Positions 33,673 to 46,004 of a DNA stretch of 64,000 nt are shown here, piece after piece. Location: positions 107,880,001-107,944,000 of the forward strand of contig OZ231126.1 of assembly GCA_965153355.1 (NCBI GenBank), read 5' to 3'. The translations under genes and the position numbers were made by a program. The notes beneath the pieces were generated by a model. The model was not told where the DNA came from. It made no database searches and saw only the letters and a list, made by a program, of their open reading frames with translations. Origin of the DNA: Flaccisagitta enflata (taxonomy: Eukaryota > Chaetognatha > Sagittoidea > Aphragmophora). The first letter of the stretch is position 1. Each line of letters starts with the position of its first letter.

Positions 33673-34135
33673 ACCAACTAGTCTTATTGCTTATTGACTG
33701 TTTTTTGATATTGCCAATATGAGGAATAACAAGGCCAACACCTAACTATGGCAAAAAAAAAGCGAACAACTTGTTTGTCAATGTTTCACATCCAAGCAGA
33801 AAAATGAGAAAAACATAACAAAATCTATGACCATTTTGAAGCTCTGCGATAGATCTTTCAAATGAGAGCTTGTTGGAGGTCTTAGCTCTAACCATTTAGG
33901 AATGGCATTAGAATGCAGACAGGTGGTCAAGAAAATTGAAATTCATAACGTCATTTTCATGGATTATCTTTATTCTAACATAGACATTAAATGCATTGAG
34001 TTAAAAAAAATTTCTGGCGCCATTTTAAAGAAAATTTGAAGCTCTTTCATTTGCACATGAATGACGAGTAGCTAGGATAATCATGAGCTGCATCATTAAC
34101 AAAAATGGAAAGACTAAAATTGCTCATTAGAAAAC
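33673..34135. other. Gene-free stretch with a lone family B left end
   Basis: AACAAGGCCAACACCTAACT (33728) matches the family B left terminus, but no matching right end or body follows. The rest shows no gene. Confidence 0.35.
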
Positions 34136-35417
34136 AAGGCCAACACTTACAAGTCTTGTGCGAGACATAAATAGTTTCATTGACCTGACTCTACTAGTTT
34201 CAATTAAAGCCTAACAAGGCCTGATACACGGCAGGACAGTCAAGGAAAGTCGGGCAGGGGCAGTAATGCAAAAACCGCCCACAATTCAAAAATGTTACCA
34301 ATGGACGGACCGACTGACCGACCAACCAACAGGCAAGGTATAGAGTCGCATGTCCGCGACTAAAAATGAGTGAAAATCATTTAGAATGACTTAAGACAAC
34401 TTGAAATGACTTAGAATGACTTTAATAGACTCGAAATGACTGTAAATGAGTAATAATCTTACTGAAATTGAAACTAAATAAAATAACAAGCACAGCTGAA
34501 AATGACTTAGAATAACATAGAATGACTTAGAATGAATCAAAATGACTTAGAGAAACTTAGAATGACTTAAATTTACTAAGAATGACTTTAAAAGATGTGA
34601 AGGACAATATTGACTCAATTGACAATAATGACTTAAAATGACTAAAATGGCTAAGAATGACTTTTAATGACTAAGAATGACCTAAAATGACTTGAAATGT
34701 GACTTAGAATGTGACTTAGAATGACTTAAAATGATGTGAAGGACTATATTGACTAAAATGACAATAGTGAGGTAAAATGATTTGAAACGACTTAGAAGGA
34801 CTTAAAATGACTTAAAATGATTTAATATGACTAAAAATGATGTAAAGGACTTCATTGACTAAAAGATAACAATGACTTATAATGACTTAAAATGACTGAG
34901 AAGGGCTTAAAATGACATGGAATGACTTAAAATGGCCTAAAATGACTTAGAATGACTTAGACGGACTTGAAATGATGTAAAGGACTATATTGACTAAAAT
35001 GACAGTAATGACTTAGAATGACTTAAAATGAATAAGAATGACTTAAAATAACTTTAAATGACTTAAAATGACTAAAAATGACTTAGAATGACTTAAAATG
35101 ACTTAAATTGACTTAAAATGACTTAGAATGACTTAAAATGACTTAAATTGACTTAAAATGACTTAGAATGACTTGGAATGACTTAAAATGATGTAAAGGC
35201 CTATATTGACTAAAATGACAATAGTGACTTAAAATGACTAAAAAAGACTTAAATTTACCAAAAATGTCTCAAAATGACTTACAATGACTTAGAATGACTT
35301 AGAATGACTAAAAATGACATTAAGAAATAATAGTGATAAAAGAAGTAAAGTTTGACCAACCAACCAACCAACCAACTGACGGACAAAGCGAGTTGTAGAG
35401 TCGTGTGCACATGACTA
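34136..35417 (+). mobile_element. Family B element with a roughly 960-bp (AATGACTTA)n core and a nested family C copy
   Basis: The left end AACAAGGCCAACACTTACAA is at 34138. GTGCGAGACATAAATAG and TTGACCTGACTC follow, then an inserted family C element (34202-34367), then a long AATGACTTAGAATGACTTAA array (to about 35330). The usual AAAGTTTGACCAACCAACC and right end GAGTCGTGTGCACATGACTAAAAA close it at 35417. Confidence 0.85.
34202..34367 (+). mobile_element. Family C element nested in family B
   Basis: AACAAGGCCTGATACACGGC AGGACAGTC at the left and GAGTCGCATGTCCGCGACTAAAAA at the right, 166 bp. Family C has CAGGACAGTCGCGGACGG in place of the family A CTACCCCAGTCGCGTGCGGG. A second family C copy lies at 51237-51386. 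Confidence 0.8.
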
Positions 35418-36107
35418 AAAATTGAACTTGATTTATAATAGCTTGACTTAGATTAGATTGACTTAGCCTAGATTGACTTGAATTTGATTGACTTTGATTA
35501 GATAGACTAAGATTAGATGGACTTAGATTAAATTGACTTAAATTGACTTAGAATAGATGGACTTAGAATCAATACAAATCACTGAAATTGACTTAAAATG
35601 ACTTCAATTTAGAAAAATGACAAGAATGTCTATCATGACTAAAGTTGACTTGAAATGACTCAAATTTAATTAGATTAACTTTTTAATGCCACAAAAATGA
35701 TTAAAATGACTCAAATGACTAATATGACTTAAATTGACTTAGATTAACTTTAATGGACTTGAATTGACTTAAACTGACTTGAATTGTCTTAAACTGACTA
35801 GAATTGACTCAAATTGACTTGATTTGACTTAAAATGACTTAGATTGATTCAAATTGACTTAAATTGACTTAAAATGACTCAAGTCGAATGAAATGAAAAA
35901 ATGATCAAAAATGACTCAAAATGACTCAATGTTACTTAAAAAGACCTAAATAACTTAGATTGAGTTTGAATAACTTTAAATGACTGAAAATGACTTAGGA
36001 ATTGACTCTATGTAAAAAAGTTAGGTTGGATGGACGGACGGACGGGCGAACGGACGGATGGACAAACAGACAAAACAAAGCGGGGTGTAGAGTTGCGTGC
36101 ACATGAC
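35418..36107 (+). mobile_element. Second tandem-repeat core with its own right end
   Basis: (TTAGATTGACTTAGATTAGA)-like repeats (35430-36000) merge into GGATGGACGGACGGACGGGC, CAAAGCGGGGTGTAGAGTTG and the right end CGTGCACATGACTAACAAG. No left end separates it from the preceding element, so it may be a tandem right-end duplication of that element. Confidence 0.65.
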
Positions 36108-36375
36108 TAACAAGAAGTATTATGGAGCAACTAAGATTCTCTGTCCAAATTGCGACTTAAAACCCAAGAAGTTACGTAATTCAAAATCTTTTTGTTTTTT
36201 TACACAAGCTTTTTTTTCAAAATCTGACAATCTTTAAGACTTTATGAATAACTTCTTCAAAAATTATTTAAAAGAAAAAACAATCGTGCTGTTTTATTGA
36301 GTTGACCTCAAGCATGTTGTCCTTGAGTGGACAATACTTTTCTCTTTTCATGGATTTATTGAAATTCAATATTAC
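36108..36375. other. Spacer without a recognised feature
   Basis: A/T-rich; nothing supported. Confidence 0.3.
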
Positions 36376-37142
36376 CTGAGTTTTCCCAAAACGAGAGGAG
36401 AAGGAGGAGCCTACACAACGTTAGTGAATGAGGATCGTTTGGTCCAGATATCCTCAAGAACGCTGATGAACTCGAAAACGAAGAAGAAGTGGATTTTGGT
36501 CACAATAGGAATGGACACGTGGATTCGTGGAAGGCCTTGAAATGACAATTCATTTTTAATTAACTTAATTACAGTGGAATCCCAACTTCTTCATAAATCG
36601 AAAATAAAGTAAAACATAAGTATGTTAGATGATGAGATAAGTACATAATCATAAATGTTAAACTTAAGATAGAACAAAGCTTTAGCAACTATTTGTTTCC
36701 AATGTACTATGCTTTAACCGATATGGGGAATTTTCTCCTTCTTCTTCTCCCCCTCAAATCCCAGTCTCAAGGCCCAAATCCCAGTCTCAAGGCCCAAATT
36801 CCAGTCTCGAGGCCCAAATCCCCGTCTCAAGGCAAGTAAGCTGAAATTCTCTTTAAATCACAATGGAATACATGCTTCTTAATACCTATTTTGGCGGACG
36901 GCTTTTGCGATGCCGATAAGGACACAAGTGGATGCGCTGAATTCAGTTTAAAGACGTTGACTATAGCCTTTTTAATTTTCTCAGCTGCTGTATCTGTGCA
37001 TCGGAGGCAGGGGCAGTCAGGTTGGAACTGATGACGTCCTTCTGTCTGCTGGTGGGGATGAGAAGGATATATTTTAGATCTTATACCCAGATTTAGGCAT
37101 TTCATATCCAACAACTCTTTTATACATTTGACTCGGTCTAGA
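36376..37142 (-). CDS. Possible two-exon gene fragment
   Basis: Minus-strand exon candidates 37142-36886 and 36462-36376. The first is open throughout, starts after CATCATCTGTAG, ends AAAATAG|GTATTAAG and encodes a peptide with CPCLRC and a basic helix (KIKKAIVNVFKL). The second follows a pyrimidine-rich acceptor (CGAGTTCATCAG) and ends CTCAG|GTAATA. Both junctions are phase 1, so the reading frame continues across. There is no start, no stop and no known motif. It is on the same strand as the double-protease gene and could be one of its missing upstream exons, but its exit phase does not fit the first known exon directly. Confidence 0.3.
36720..36840. repeat. Type II minisatellite fragment
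   Basis: GGGGAATTTTCTCCTTCTTC followed by four units of CCCAAATCCCAGTCTCAAGG type. It is a half cassette without closing border. Confidence 0.75.
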
Positions 37143-37231
37143 CTACAGATGATGGGGGCAAGCTTTTTTTAACCTTTACAAAATGGAAATTAGAGCCAAG
37201 GTAGTGATTTATTAAGTAAAGACTTGTAATA

Positions 37232-37405
37232 CAGTGGAGCACCACTAGAGCGCACCCGCTAATAAGGCATGCCCGCCTTTAAGGCATCTAGCTTACAGTC
37301 CCTTTAGAGATTTTGTAGTAAATTCTATATTGACAATAAGATAGCTTTGCTATAAGACATAATTTCGCCCAGTATCTTGGCATGCGCTTTAGTGAAGCTC
37401 AACTG
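37232..37405. mobile_element. 174-bp MITE with TA duplication
   Basis: CAGTGGAGCACCACTAGAGC at the left and GCTTTAGTGAAGCTCAACTG at the right are imperfect inverted repeats flanked by TA on both sides. They fit a Tc1/mariner-type miniature element. Confidence 0.7.
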
Positions 37406-37517
37406 TAGTATGCTGTATTCCTAATCATGACCATTTCCATCAACATTGCTAAAATATTATTGTCATTTTTCATTTTAAGCACGGGACCAAAAAATAAATT
37501 CCACAGTAAGCTTTTTT

Positions 37518-37693
37518 CTTTGGTCGCGTGCTCGCGACTCTACATCTGTCCATCGGTTGGTCGGTCAAGTTTTACCTTTCTTTATGAAGTTATTCCTTGA
37601 CCTCACTGCTCCAACCCAAATGGTCAAGTGACCTCAAATATGATCCCTGCCCACCCGCACGCAACTTCGGTAGCTGTGTATCCGGCCATGTTA
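37518..37693 (-). mobile_element. Family A element, short copy
   Basis: TTTGGTCGCGTGCTCGCGAC, GGTTGGTCGGTCAAG, TGACCTCACTGCTCC, CACCCGCACGCAACTTCGG and TATCCGGCCATGTT in order. Confidence 0.75.
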
Positions 37694-38059
37694 ATGAAGA
37701 AGCAACTTGAGCTTCAAAAAAAGTCCCCCCCCCCAAAAAAAAAAAATCATATCACGGAATTTTGGCTTATTTGTGACCCATCCGGAAAGATAATTGATAT
37801 CAATTGTAATTGCAAAGAGATTAGAGGAGATACCCGGAGAAATACATTTCATTTCATTTCATTTCATTTCATTCCACCAACCGACCGACCAGTTCTTACC
37901 TGAGCTGATTGAATGTCAGTTCAAAGAATTTCTGTGAAGACCTTCATAAAATTTGCATAACATCATCATCAGTTCAGTTTTTTTTTCTTTTTTTTTTTGA
38001 CGATTTATGTTTTGGGTTAAAAACACTGGTTGTTGCCTATGGTATGTGTTGATAAACTA

Positions 38060-39770
38060 CTGTGTGTCGGTCCATCAGTCGGTTGGTCAGTCAAATGGAC
38101 AGTTCCCTTGTTGGTCTGTCAGTTGGTTGGTTGGTCGGTCAGTTGGTTTGTCAATCGGTTGGTCAGTTGGTCGTTTGGTCCCCTTTTTGGGCGGCGGCCC
38201 CGAAGGGGACGAAGTCCTGTAGAACGCAGGGGGACTTTCGTTCATCCGTTTGTTCTTCCGTCCGTCCGTCACCCCTCATCAGGCCCCTCAGGCCTCAAAT
38301 CTGGCCTCTGAGACCTCAAATCTGGCCTCTGAGGCCTCAAATCCAGCCTCTCAGGCCTCACATGCAGCCTCTCAGGCCTCAAATCCAGCCTCTCAGGCCT
38401 CAAATCTGGCCTCTCAGGCCTCAAATCTGGCCTCTCAGGCCTCAAATCCAAATTCTCAGGCTTCTGGCTTCTCTGGCCTCAAATTAGGCTTCTCAAGCCT
38501 CAAATCCAAATTCTCAGGCTTCAAACCTGGCCTCTCAGGCCTCAAATTAGGCCTCTCAGGCCTCGAATCAGCTATCTTAGCCTCAATTTATTGCTCTTAG
38601 GCTTCAAATCAGTCCTATGACCTTCCAAGCCTTAATCCTGCTCTCTCAAGACTCAAGTAAGCCCTCTTAAGCTTCAGATTAGCAATATCAGGCCCTACAT
38701 CAGCCTTCTCAGACCTCAATCGAGGCTCTTGAAGGCCTCATAGTCAGGCCTTTTTTTAGTGATTTTTTTGGCAGAGCCAACCGGGCTCTCTCCTCACAAC
38801 TTTACAGAGCCCGACGGCAAAACAGCGAGCCCGGCAAAAAAATAATGCTGGATGGAAGGCTTCCTAAATTGTGTGTTAGCAGGCAGGGGTAGTGACGAGA
38901 TTTGCTTTAAAACATTTGGGCAGGAGAAGTGACATTAAAATCACTAATAAATGCAAAAAAGAAAAACAAAACAAAACAAAAAAAAAAAACAAAAAAAAAC
39001 TGTGTCACCGACCAATAGAGCAACAAATGGACTAATGAATGGACAGACCAACAGATGGACAGACTGTCCAACATAGAAGGTTATAGAGTAGCGTGCAAAC
39101 GACTTGAAAAACTGAACATTTTGCTCCATTTTTGAAAAATGTAAAAGCGTTGTCAATGTTCATGACGTGATTCCATGGTACTTTGACATCTCTCTCATAA
39201 TACAAATAAATTCTCTGAACTCTTGAATGACTTAAAATGACTTAAGGAAGTTTAATTGATGAAAAAAGTAAGTGTGCTGGGCCAACAGACATAACAAACA
39301 ATGGACGGACAATGCGAGGTTTAGAGTCGCGTGTACGCGACTAAGAATGAAATGCTTAACTTGTTGATGAATTTACATTTGACGAGGTGACAATGAAAGT
39401 TTATTTGAATCTCTTTTAACTTGTGAATTGGGTTTTCTTCTTGTGATTTTACAAGTATCTTCCCATACATTTGAGTTAAAAAAATGGTTTCAATTTTGAG
39501 AGAGCCAGCCGGGCTCAGAGCCAGCAAAAGCAGCGAGCCCAAAAGCAAAATAGGGAGCCACGGGCTCGCGGGCTCGCTCTAAAAAAGGCCTGCTCATAGT
39601 ATCTCATTCACTTCTTCAGGCAGGACGATCGAAAGTCCCCCTGTGTTCTACAGGACTTTGTCCCCTTCGGGGCCGCTGCCCTGCTTCCCCTCACTCCAAT
39701 TAACAATCACTCAAAGCAGGGCAGCGGGTATCGCTGACCACATATTACCCTTGGGCGACCTGTTACTTTT
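38060..39770. mobile_element. Type I cassette of an old element, split by later insertions
   Basis: (GGTTGGTCAGTC)n from 38065 leads to the opening border GGGCGGCGGCCCCGAAGGGG and GTCCTGTAGAACGCAGGGGG, then about 20 units of CTCTCAGGCCTCAAATCCAG type (38280-38750). The closing border (GTCCCCCTGTGTTCTACAGG, CCCCTTCGGGGCCGCTGCCC, GCGGGTATCGCTGACCACAT) appears only at 39630-39765. Between lie GGGCTC-rich repeats (38768-38850 and 39500-39590) and superfamily remnants. Confidence 0.7.
38850..39345 (+). mobile_element. Decayed superfamily copies inside the split cassette
   Basis: GGATGGAAGGCTTCC, GGCAGGGGTAGTGACG and TTTGGGCAGGAGAAGTGAC, an A-rich block and GAGTAGCGTGCAAACGACTTG form one old copy (38850-39105). 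A right end GAGTCGCGTGTACGCGACTAAG at 39325-39345, preceded by AATGACTTAAAATGAC, marks a second, possibly family B. Confidence 0.6.
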
Positions 39771-39834
39771 TGTCGTTTTTGAGCTTTTTGAGTCTACCCC
39801 TCCTGCCAAAATGCTCTAGGGACCTGCTAAATCT

Positions 39835-41890
39835 GTACCATATAATCTTGAGCGAAAATGGTGAGATGGTAGCCGGTTTGGTGAGATGGTAGCAGGGTTC
39901 ATGTGATTTCAGCCTTTCTGGAAAAAAATGGTGAGATGGTAGCCGGTTTGGTGAGATGGTAGCAGGTTACATGTATTTTTAGTCTTTCTTGAGAAAAATG
40001 GTGAGATGGTAGCCGGTTTGGTGAGATGGTAGCAGGTTACATGTATTTTTAGTCTTTCTTGAGAAAAATGGTGAGATGGTAGCCGGTTTGGTGAGATGGT
40101 AGCAGGTTACATGTAAATTTAGTCTTTCTTGAGAAAAATGGTGAGATGGTAGCCGGTTTGGTGAGATGGTAGCAGGGTTCATGTGAATTCAGTCCTTCTG
40201 GAGAAAAATGGTGAGATGGTAGCCGGTTTGGTGAGATGGTAGCAGTTTACATGTGTAGCAAGTGTTTTTGACCAAAAATGGTGAGATGATAGCTGGTTTG
40301 GTGAGATGGTAGCAGGGTTGATCTGTACCAAGAGTTTTTGATAGAAAAATGGTGAGATGGTAGCTGGTTTGGTGAGATGGTAGCAGGGTTAATCTGTACC
40401 AATTGTTATTGATAGAAAATGGTGAGATGGTAGCCGGTTTGGTGAGATGGTAGCAGGGTTCATGTGAAATCAGTCTTTCAGGAGAAAAATGGTGAGATGG
40501 TAGGTTTGGTGAGATGGTAGCAGGGTTAATCTGTACCAATTGATTTGATAGAAAATGGTGAGATGGTAGCTGGTTTGGTGAGATGGTAGCAGGGTTCATG
40601 TGAATTCATCCTTTCTGGAGAAAAATGTTGAGATGGTAGCCGGTTTGGAGAGATGGTAGCAGGTCAGATATGTACCATGTTACTTTTACCAAAAATGGTG
40701 AGATGGTAGCCGGTTTGGTGAGATGGTAGCAGGGTTCATGTTAATTCATCCTTTCTGGAGAAAAATGGTGAGATGGTAGCCGGTTTGGTGAGATGGTAGC
40801 AGGTTACATGTGTAGCAAGTGTTTTTGACCAAAAATGGTGAGATGGTAGCCGGTTTGGTGAGATGGTAGCAGGGTTAATCTGTATCAATTGTTTTTGATT
40901 GAAAATGGTGAGATGGTAGCCGGTTTGGTGAGATGGTAGCAGGTTACATGTGTAGCAAGTGTTTTTGACCAAAAATGGTGAGATGGTAGCCGGTTTGGTG
41001 AGATGGTAGCAGGGTTAATCTGTACCAATTGTTTTTGGTAGAAAATGGTGAGATGGTAGCCGGTTTGGTGAGATGGTAGCAGGGTTCATGTGAAATCAGT
41101 CTTTCAGGAGAAAAATGGTGAGATGGTAGCCGGTTTGGTGAGATGGTAGCAGGGTGAATCTGTACCTAGTGTTTTTGACCAAAAATGGTGAGATGGTAGC
41201 CGGTTTGGTGAGATGGTAGCAGGTTACATGTGTGGCAAGTGTTTTTGACCAAAAATGGTGAGATGGTAGCCGGTTTGGTGAGATGGTAGCAAGGTTAGTC
41301 TGTACCAAGTGTTTTTGACCAAAAATGGTGAGATGGTAGCCGGTTTGGTGAGATGGTAGCAGGGTTCATGTTAATTCAGCCTTTCTGGAGAAAAATGGTG
41401 AGATGGTAGCCGGTTTGGTGAGATGGTAGCAGGTTACATGTGTAGCAAGTGTTTTTGACCAAAAATGGTGAGATGGTAGCCGGTTTGGTGAGATGGTAGC
41501 AGGGTTAGTCTGTACCAAGTGTTTTTGACCAAAAATGGTGAGATGGTAGCCGGTTTGGTGAGATGGTAGCAGGGTTCATGTTAATTCAGCCTTTCTGGAG
41601 AAAAATGGTGAGATGGTAGCCGGTTTGGTGAGATGGTAGCAGGTTACATGTGTAGCAAGTGTTTTTGACCAAAAATGGTGAGATGGTAGCCGGTTTGGTG
41701 AGATGGTAGCAGGGTTAATCTGTATCAAGTGTTTTTGATAGAAAATGGTGAGATGGTAGCCGGTTTGGTGAGATACCAACACCTAGTAGCAGGTGTGTTG
41801 TTCTAAGATATTTCCAAAAAAAATGGTGAGCTGCTACTGGTGAGTTGTTTTACCCTTGCTAAAAGTCTTGAGATGGGAAAGGGAAAAATA
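39835..41890 (-). repeat. 70-bp satellite array 2, about 27 units, inverted relative to array 1
   Basis: AATGGTGAGATGGTAGCCGG and TTTGGTGAGATGGTAGCAGG recur with a period of about 70 bp (some units 69 or shorter, e.g. near 40500). At the right (41765-41885) the head region of array 1 reappears inverted (CCAACACCTAGTAGCAGGTG, TGCTACTGGTGAGTTGTTTT, ACCCTTGCTAA). So the two arrays are copies of one unit with a defined head, facing each other about 32 kb apart. The tail side differs: here it runs into a superfamily left arm (GAGCTTTTTGAGTC, CTCCTGCCAAAATGCTC). Confidence 0.95.
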
Positions 41891-42596
41891 CCGAGTTCAT
41901 TCAAACAGACTCAAGTACATCTTAACGTTTCCCTCCGTGCATACATTATTTCTTCTGTTATAATAAGAGGGAAACCGGTTTTTTTTTTTTAATGTAATGA
42001 CGTTCACAGCCCCATTTCTTCTCACAGTACCTTTTTTTTTCTTTCGAGCACATGTCAAACTTTTATCGCCTAATAAATTTCATCCTGGATAACATTAACA
42101 TTCTCTCTCATGTACACGCGTCTCTATACCCTACTTTCATGGTCCGTCCGTCGGTTAGTTGGTCGGTAATTGGTTGGTCCCTACCTTGCCTTTGATTGTT
42201 TTCACCTCAGCACTCACAACAAAAATGTCCCAATGATCTTTTTTTTTTTTCATTATCACTGCACATACGCACACGACCATTGTAAACGCATATCATGCCT
42301 TGTTCTGTTTTTTTCATCTCCTCCCCCCCCCCCTTACCATACTTTTACAATTCTTTTTTTTTTAAACAAACTGATACGTTTATCGAAAACTTACATCTCA
42401 AACTCGAATCTGAAAAGAAAGGAGAAGCACTTGGTATTCGGCATCATTTTTGCCGGCTCAAATCTTTCTATCTTTCTTTCTGTCTTCCTTTCTTTCTATC
42501 TTCCGTTCTTTCTTTCCCTCTTTCTCGCTCGTTTTTCCCTTGCTATACCTCGTCCTTCTACTATATATATATCTGAATAAATTGTGCTCAACTCAA
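41891..42596. other. Gene-free stretch with a decayed element
   Basis: CACGCGTCTCTATACCCTAC, GGTCCGTCCGTCGG (42115-42180) resemble the right end of a superfamily element in reverse. The rest is pyrimidine-rich and A/T-rich sequence without a gene. Confidence 0.4.
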
Positions 42597-42800
42597 AGGT
42601 ACAAAGTCATGGTACGGGCTATGATTTTGGCAGCCAGAGCTCAAATCACGGAAGGTACAAGTTCATGGTACGGGCTATGATTTTGGCAGCCGGAGCCCAA
42701 ATCACAGAAGGTACAAGTTCATGGTACAGGCCATGATTTTGGCAGCCGGAGCCCAAATCACAGAAGGTACAAGTTCATGGTACAGGCTGTGATTTTGGCG
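42597..42800. repeat. 56-bp tandem repeat, about 3.6 copies
   Basis: AGGTACAAGTTCATGGTACG starts at 42597, 42653, 42709 and 42765, exactly 56 bp apart. The unit contains GATTTTGGCAGCCGGAGCCC. Confidence 0.95.
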
Positions 42801-42908
42801 ATAGTAGTAGTGATACTTCTTATCTTACAGTATTTTGGATGGTCATCATCATTTCTATCTTTCTTTCTATCTTCTTCTATCCTCCTGCTATCTTTCAATG
42901 GTCATCGC

Positions 42909-42975
<67 letters not shown>

Positions 42976-42983
42976 TCCCTCTT
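42909..42983. repeat. (CTTT)n microsatellite
   Basis: About 18 tetramers. Confidence 0.95.
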
Positions 42984-43657
42984 TATTTCTTTGTTACTAA
43001 CCTGTGGTCAGCTTCATTTGCTATACAAAGTATAGTAGAGGATAGTAAATACTGTACTGTACCTTATGATTGGCCGGAGAGATGTTCACATGGCCGTAAT
43101 CTTAAGTTAAAGCTTGACCAGCATAGAAATCTGGCCACTCTATAGGGATTTCAAGCTATGAACTTGTACTCCTAAATCAAATTTACTATAGAAATAAAGA
43201 GAGCTGTAGGTAGGAGCACTAGGTATTTCCCTTAGATTTAGTGATGACGTCACACTGGTCAGTAACAAATTTTGACTCCTAAGAACATAAAGATTACTAC
43301 TAGCAAAGACTATCAGCATGTCCCATTAACAACAGTGTATATATATTTTCAAATCAGCATGGCTGAAAGCTGTGGCCAACAGATTTACACCTAACTAACA
43401 AACATGGTACGGGCAAGATACTGACAACATATCCATTACGTTGATTCCGCAATTTAAATTCTTGGATTCTGTCATGTATCAGATGCTTGATCGGTAAGAC
43501 ATGACACATTGAGTTGAATTTACAAATCTTGCAGCCTTGGAATGATGGAACCTTCTGTCGCGGAGAAACCAATGTTTGAGATTGTACATTGTTTTTCTTA
43601 CTTCTCACTTGTGCTGTGTTGGTGACAGACATCACCTTTTAGTATATCACCTAAATG
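42984..43657. other. Gene-free stretch
   Basis: A 93-codon minus-strand frame (43354-43635) with several Cys has no splice context or recognised motif. I do not call it. Confidence 0.3.
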
Positions 43658-44400
43658 TTTTAGGTCGTATGCTACACGACTCTATGAACCACTTTACAGT
43701 CTGTTGGTTGGTCAGTCCGTCTGTCCGTCTTTCGCAAAGTTATTACATGAGCATTTTTCACGTGGTTTTACATGAACATAAGAGAAAACATGAACACTGA
43801 GATGAAGACCACTGATCCAAAGGTCATTTTGAAAATTTTTGTCTGTGTCTGTCTGTTTGTCTGACCTTTTGTGAAAATGGTGACACAAACGACTTAGATC
43901 TAATGACCTTGTTTTTAATTGCGCAACTCTGTAACTGATCATGCCCATTGATGTTTGTCAGTCCATCCATTGGTCAGTTGGTCTGTATATACTTGTATAT
44001 GTTTATATATTTATATCCTATATGTTTTTCAATTGCATGCACTCTTTAGCCCGCTCTATCTGTTGGTCAGTCCGTCACTGTTAGCTTTTTTAGTCGTGTG
44101 CTACGCAACTCTACACCCCGCTATGTTGGTCTGTTGGTCAATCAATTAATCGGTCCCCTTTTTGCTTCTTCGTCATTTTTTAGCTTTTTGAGCATATGGC
44201 TCCTGTCTAGATGCCCTAGTAACCTTCTCCAGCACTGCCCCTGCCGACCTCGCATGCAACTATGGTAGCCGTGTATCCAGCCTTGTTGATGTTTATGGGT
44301 GGTTTTCGCCATAAGCTTTTTCCTAAATGCTAGGGTTAGCCTATTCATGACTGCCCCTGCCAACCTTCACTCTACTTTGGTATCCAGCCTTGGTTCAAAA
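43658..44400 (-). mobile_element. Cluster of superfamily copies, one nearly complete (44087-44289)
   Basis: Right-end-like sequences occur at 43660 (TTAGGTCGTATGCTACACGA), 43915 (AATTGCGCAACTC) and 44087 (TTTTTAGTCGTGTGCTACGC). The last continues through CACCCCGCTATGTTGG, TTAGCTTTTTGAGCAT, CTTCTCCAGCACTGCCCCTG and CGCATGCAACTATGG to TATCCAGCCTTGTTG at 44289. A further left-arm remnant follows to about 44396. Confidence 0.7.
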
Positions 44401-44455
44401 CATGGAACTTTGCATAAACTGCAAATTTGAATTCAAAGAATTCTTCCCCTGCAAA

Positions 44456-44545
44456 AACAGGGCTGGATACACATTGCGGACAGTTGGGCAGGAGCTGTAA
44501 TGCGAAAACCGCTTCCAAATAAACAAGGCCGGATAAACAGCCAAT
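44456..44545 (+). mobile_element. Two left-end fragments of the superfamily
   Basis: AACAGGGCTGGATACACATT (44456, family C-like, with GGACAGTTGGGCAGGAGC) and AACAAGGCCGGATAAACAGC (44522), the latter running straight into a cassette. Confidence 0.65.
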
Positions 44546-45014
44546 AGTCCCAAAAGCATTAGATGGTCAGTGGTACCCGTGCCCTGCTTAAGTAGGTTGT
44601 GGTTGAAGTTGAGGGGGGAGCAGGGCAGCGGCCCCGAAGGGGTCGATGACCTATGCTTTCGCACATATGGGGAATTTTCTCCTCCTCCTTCTCCTTCTTC
44701 TTTGAACCCCCCCCAACCTCCAGGCCAATATCTCAGCCTTGAGGCCCATATCCCAGCTTCGAGGCCCAAATCCCAGTCTTGAGGCCCAAATCCCTTGAGG
44801 CTGGAATTTGGGCCTTGAGGGTGGGATTTGGGCCTCAAGACTGGGATTTGGGCCTCGAGGCTGGGATATGGGCCTCCAGGCTGAGATATGGGCCTGGAGG
44901 CTGGGGGGAGGGGGGGTACGAAGAAGAAGAAGAAGGAAAAGAGGGAGGAGGAGAAAATTCCCCATATGTGTGAAAGCATAGGTCATCGACCCTTTTGGGG
45001 CCGCTGCCCAAAAA
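44543..45014. repeat. Palindromic type II cassette
   Basis: AATAGTCCCAAAAGCATTAG and GGTCAGTGGTACCCGTGCCC, then GGGGTCGATGACCTATGCTT, units in one orientation to about 44795 and in the opposite orientation to about 44905, then CCCCATATGTGTGAAAGCAT and GTCATCGACCCTTTTGGGGC. It is a near-perfect long inverted repeat. Confidence 0.88.
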
Positions 45015-45299
45015 GTAGTCGCTGGCAGTGGGCAGGGGCAGTTTGTAGGTTGGCGGGGATGTAGTGTGCCTAGGCAGGGGCAGTAATGCTCAGAAATCAG
45101 AATTTCAGCGGATTTTGCAACGTTTAGCCGTTGCTTAGCCAGTGACTAAAAATGTGAGATATACCAACGGACCGACAGACAAATAGATGGACTGACACGA
45201 CAAGGAGTAGAGTTCCGTGGCCCATCAGAAACGCTATGATCTGTGACCAGAAGTAGAAGCGCCCCCTATGTTAGGATCTGGTAGTGAGAGAGGCCAGCA

Positions 45300-45860
45300 A
45301 CCTCTTATTAGCTTGAATCTAAGCATGGAGGCTTGGGTTGAAGCATCAAAGGTGGAATCAGAGCTTTGATGGTGGGATTTAAGCCTCGAGATTAGGTTTA
45401 AGTCTTGTGGCTGGGATTTGAGTCTTGTAGTAGATATTTGAGCCTCATAGCAAGGAACTGAGCCCCGAGGCTGTAATTTGAGCTTTGAAGCAAGGATTTG
45501 AACCTTGAGACGAGGATTTTTAACCTTGAGGCAGAAATTTGAACCTCAAAGTGAGGATTTGAGCCTTGACTCAAGGTGAGTGTTAGAGCCTCGAGATTTG
45601 GATTTAAGCCTCAAAGTGGGGATTTGCCTCAAGGTGGTGATTCGAGCCTTTGGTCAAGGGATTGAGCCTGAGGTTGGAATTTGAGCGTTAAAGCTGGGAT
45701 TTGAGCCTCAAGGATAGGATTTGAGCCTTGAGGCTGGGATTTGAGCCTTGAGGTTGGGATTTGAGCGTCGGGACTGAAATTTGAGGCAGGGATTTCAGCC
45801 TCAAGGCTGGAATTTGAACCTTGAGGCCAGGATTTAAGTCTCAATGCTGGCACAGTTGAT
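45300..45860. repeat. Diverged type II minisatellite run without borders
   Basis: About 25 degenerate units of GGGATTTGAGCCTTGAGGCT type. It is probably an old cassette core whose borders have decayed. Confidence 0.85.
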
Positions 45861-46004
45861 TTAAGTCCCACTCTGACAGATTTCAAGGGACTACCATTCA
45901 TAGTGGCTTGCACGCGACTGAAAACCATGCTCTGTTGGTTGGTCGGTTGGTCTGTTGCTGGAACTTCAGCTTTTAAAGGGGGTGAACAAATGAGGTTGAG
46001 AGAA

